In this document: in pieces, positions 5,443-7,240 of the stretch | Layout of the letters: every line of letters starts with the position of its first letter | Position numbering within the stretch: the stretch's first letter is position 1 | NCBI GenBank assembly: GCA_964371195.1 | Contig: CAYJLD010000097.1 | Location: 1 to 7,240 of the forward strand | Direction: 5' to 3' | DNA: 7,240 bases | Source of the DNA: CAYJAD01 sp964371195 | GTDB lineage: Bacteria; Desulfobacterota; Desulfovibrionia; Desulfovibrionales; Desulfovibrionaceae | Position numbers and translations under genes: made by a program | Notes under the pieces: model-generated | The model's database searches: none | What the model was told of the DNA's origin: nothing | Seen by the model: the letters and a program-made list of their open reading frames with translations, nothing else

Positions 5443-5708
5443 TATTCTTCTTCCTTAAGTAATGCATTTGCAACAATGTGGTCATACAATGCCATTGGGT
5501 CTGATTGACCTCGGCCTAGTTTTTTGTACATGCTTGCAGCTTCACGTATAACAGAGGCAGGCAACCATTCATGCTTTTCCCAAACTTCAGCATGCTCTTG
5601 TTGCCAAAGCCTAAACTCTATTTCATCCTCAGCTCCACGTCGCACATACACCCGCACCTTAACATTGCTGGGGTCTGGATAATAGTAAATACCTCTTTCG
5701 TCCTTCAT
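5442..5708 (-). CDS. Small hypothetical protein, 88 residues, first gene of the rlpA operon
   Basis: The family is unknown to me. The protein starts MKDERGIYYYPDPSNVKVRV, has a central EIEFRLWQQEH segment and a helical C-terminus ending ALLKEEE. It has no cysteine, signal peptide or membrane segment and is probably cytoplasmic. I prefer ATG 5708, with GGTGA 5 bases upstream, over an in-frame TTG at 5738 that would add ten residues without a clear ribosome-binding site. A promoter at 5763-5792 predicts a start about 47 bases ahead of this ATG. Its stop overlaps the next gene's GTG by one base, so the two products are probably made in step. Confidence 0.75.
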   Translation of the reverse strand: MKDERGIYYYPDPSNVKVRVYVRRGAEDEIEFRLWQQEHAEVWEKHEWLPASVIREAASMYKKLGRGQSDPMALYDHIVANALLKEEE

Positions 5709-5762
5709 AATTTCACCATATTTATAACAATATTTCAAAAATGCTTTTCATCAACAAAACCT

Positions 5763-5792
5763 ATGTTAGCCCTTCCTTTAACATAAGGTCAA
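5763..5792 (-). promoter_or_regulatory. Sigma-70 promoter of the rlpA operon
   Basis: On the minus strand, TTGACC (5792-5787) is a five-of-six -35 match and TAACAT (5768-5763) a four-of-six -10 match, 18 bases apart. Transcription would start near 5755 and give a leader of about 47 bases before ATG 5708. It faces away from dsrA. Confidence 0.6.
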
Positions 5793-5958
5793 CCACACAT
5801 TACACTTTAAAAAAATGTTACAATGCATATCATATACATATTTAAAATATTAATTATTTAATACAACATGATACAAAATTTAATTTATATATTTTTTTCC
5901 TTAATGGAAAAGTAATAACTTGTGCTTGTCTTTATTTAAATAATAGGTTAAGAAACTT

Positions 5959-5987
5959 TTGTGTTCGCATACTTCTTTGTTTATACA
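5959..5987 (+). promoter_or_regulatory. Candidate dsrA promoter
   Basis: TTGTGT (5959-5964) and TATACA (5982-5987) are 17 bases apart; an overlapping TACAAT (5984-5989) is a better -10 at 19-base spacing. Either would give a leader of roughly 140 bases before dsrA. The -35 is weak, as is common for regulated or activator-dependent promoters. The surrounding AT-rich DNA offers other weak candidates, such as TTGTCT with TAAGAA around 5926-5954. Confidence 0.35.
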
Positions 5988-6013
5988 ATGAAAACGCGAT
6001 ATGATGTAAGACT

Positions 6014-6036
6014 TTTTTAAGGGCAAACCTTAAAAG
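6014..6036 (+). promoter_or_regulatory. Hairpin in the dsrA leader
   Basis: TTTTAAGG (6015-6022) and CCTTAAAA (6028-6035) form a perfect 8-bp stem with the 5-base loop GCAAA; a U-G pair can extend the base. No T-run follows, so it is not a simple terminator. It lies about 100 bases before the start codon and would be in the 5' part of the transcript if the proposed promoter is right, where it could affect RNA stability. Confidence 0.4.
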
Positions 6037-6136
6037 CATATGCATTGGATTTCCAGCTATCAATTCCAATAGATGGCATGGAACAAAACGGCAAAAATTT
6101 TGCTGTGATACTTATAAAAAATGTGGAGGTATGGCA

Positions 6137-7240
6137 ATGGCGAAACATGCAACCCCCAAGTTGGACCAGCTCGAATCCGGGCCGTGGCCCAGCTTCGTGT
6201 CCGACATCAAGCTTGAAGCAGCTTCTCGGGCAACAAATGCCAAGGGTTTGGATTATCAAATTCCTGTAAGCTGCCCCGAAGATTTGCTTGGGGTATTAGA
6301 ACTTTCTTACAACGATGGTGAAACTCACTGGAAACACGGCGGCATCGTAGGTGTATTCGGTTATGGCGGCGGCGTTATCGGACGTTACTGCGATCAGCCT
6401 GAAGCATTCCCAGGTGTTGCACACTTTCATACTGTGCGCGTAGCTCAGCCAGCTGGTAAATTCTATTCAACCAAGTTCCTTCGTGACTTGTGCGATATTT
6501 GGGATTTACGTGGTTCTGGTATAACCAACATGCACGGTTCTACCGGTGACATCGTTCTTCTTGGAACTCAAACCCCTCAGCTTGAAGAAATTTTCTTTGA
6601 ATTGACCCACAACATGAATGTTGACCTTGGTGGTTCTGGTTCTAACCTACGTACACCTGAGTCTTGTATGGGTCAAAGCCGTTGTGAGTATGCTTGCTAC
6701 AATGCACAAGACATGTGCTATCAGCTCACCATGGACTATCAAGACGAATTACACCGTCCAGCTTTCCCTTATAAGTTTAAATTTAAGTTTGACGGATGTC
6801 CCAATGGTTGCGTAGCCTCTATGGCTCGCTCTGACTTTGCCGTTGTTGGTACTTGGAAAGACGACATCAAAATTGATCAAGAAAAAGTAAAAGCCTATGT
6901 TGCTGGCGAAATCAAGCCAAACGCAGGTGCCCATGCCCAAGGCGAATGGGGTGCTTTTGATATTCAAAAAGAAGTTGCTGACCTATGCCCAGGCCGCGCA
7001 TTTAGCTATGACGGCTCTAAAGTTAACATCAACACCGCTGAATGCTTACGCTGCATGCACTGTATCAACACCATGCCTCAAGCACTAAGAATCGGTGATG
7101 AGCGTGGCGCATCCATTCTTTGTGGTGCTAAGGCTCCTGTTGTTGATGGTGCTCAAATGGGCTCACTACTTGTTCCATTTATCGAAGCTGAAGCTCCTTA
7201 TGACGAAGTCAAAGAAGTTATCGAAAAGATTTGGGACTGG
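6137..7240 (+). CDS. dsrA: Dissimilatory sulfite reductase alpha subunit, 3' end outside window
   Basis: DsrA pairs with DsrB in the cytoplasmic siroheme enzyme that reduces sulfite to DsrC-bound sulfur in sulfate or sulfite respiration. The 368 codons present read MAKHATPKLDQLESGPWPSF onward and stay open to the window end; Desulfovibrio DsrA is about 437 residues. The siroheme-coupled [4Fe-4S] motif is complete: Cys177-x5-Cys183 and Cys221-x3-Cys225 (CPNGC). The inserted ferredoxin domain has Cys284 and Cys303-x2-Cys306-x2-Cys309 for a second [4Fe-4S] cluster. I chose ATG 6137 over ATG 6131 because GGAGG at 6125-6129 is 7 bases away from it, against 1. The first 25 codons are much richer in G/C third bases than the rest. 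dsrB is expected next but lies outside. Confidence 0.98.
   Translation, partial: MAKHATPKLDQLESGPWPSFVSDIKLEAASRATNAKGLDYQIPVSCPEDLLGVLELSYNDGETHWKHGGIVGVFGYGGGVIGRYCDQPEAFPGVAHFHTVRVAQPAGKFYSTKFLRDLCDIWDLRGSGITNMHGSTGDIVLLGTQTPQLEEIFFELTHNMNVDLGGSGSNLRTPESCMGQSRCEYACYNAQDMCYQLTMDYQDELHRPAFPYKFKFKFDGCPNGCVASMARSDFAVVGTWKDDIKIDQEKVKAYVAGEIKPNAGAHAQGEWGAFDIQKEVADLCPGRAFSYDGSKVNINTAECLRCMHCINTMPQALRIGDERGASILCGAKAPVVDGAQMGSLLVPFIEAEAPYDEVKEVIEKIWDW

Larger units (their letters stand above)
5793..6130. other. Divergent control region between the rlpA operon and dsrA
   Basis: This stretch of about 340 bases has no gene and is AT-rich up to about 6000. It holds an imperfect 17-base palindrome at 5823-5839 (ATGCATAT-C-ATATACAT, one mismatched pair), a possible operator; a candidate dsrA promoter; and a hairpin in the dsrA leader. 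The unusual length for a genome with tightly packed neighbours suggests real regulatory content. I see no clear Rex, HcpR or FNR consensus site. Confidence 0.5.

Noticed and set aside
5571..5786. Plus-strand open frame of 71 codons opposite the small operon gene
   Set aside because: It runs antisense through a supported gene and its promoter, with no protein-like features.
5793..5960. Rex, HcpR or FNR binding site upstream of dsrA
   Set aside because: Only partial half-site matches occur in very AT-rich DNA; none reaches a recognisable full consensus.
6045..6269. Plus-strand open frame of 74 codons overlapping the dsrA start
   Set aside because: It starts with TTG, lacks a ribosome-binding site, and its second half is dsrA read in the wrong frame.

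Overview
The window looks like chromosome from a low-GC member of the Desulfovibrionaceae (sulfate- or sulfite-reducing Desulfobacterota). The anchor is the start of dsrA at the right end: its N-terminus, siroheme and ferredoxin cysteines and numbering match Desulfovibrio DsrA as I remember it. No search was run, so genus and species are open; Bilophila/Lawsonia-like relatives are possible.

Layout. (1) 1-78: the 3' end of a tRNA, probably tRNA-Leu, with a strong terminator. (2) 79-1665: an AT-rich accessory segment with a probable L-2-amino-thiazoline-4-carboxylate (ATC) hydrolase gene and an FCD-domain transcriptional regulator on the same strand, preceded by a candidate promoter and a palindromic operator candidate. 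(3) 1662-2774: decayed DNA, with a frameshifted gene remnant facing the regulator and then an IS5-family insertion sequence with inverted ends and a broken transposase. (4) 2775-3555: a non-coding, repeat-rich stretch with a tmRNA/tRNA-like 3' end followed by a terminator, a small ORF remnant, and a nested inverted repeat with perfect 35-bp arms. (5) 3556-5708, minus strand: a compact three-gene operon (small unknown protein, helical unknown protein, RlpA lipoprotein with a SPOR domain) with a recognisable promoter. (6) 5793-6136: the divergent control region. (7) 6137-7240: dsrA, running off the window.

How it fits together. The right half looks like stable core chromosome: a cell-envelope operon back to back with the sulfite reductase operon. 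The left half, between a tRNA end and a tmRNA/tRNA-like end, has the marks of an accessory insertion zone: AT-rich cargo, gene debris, a dead IS and palindromic repeats. The ATC hydrolase/FCD pair is the most plausible functional cargo. ATC hydrolase acts on a cyclic precursor of L-cysteine, so a role in feeding cysteine or sulfide metabolism is a reasonable inference but is not shown by the sequence. I found no convincing wholly new system; the best leads are the regulated ATC hydrolase module, the nested repeat and the tmRNA-like end.
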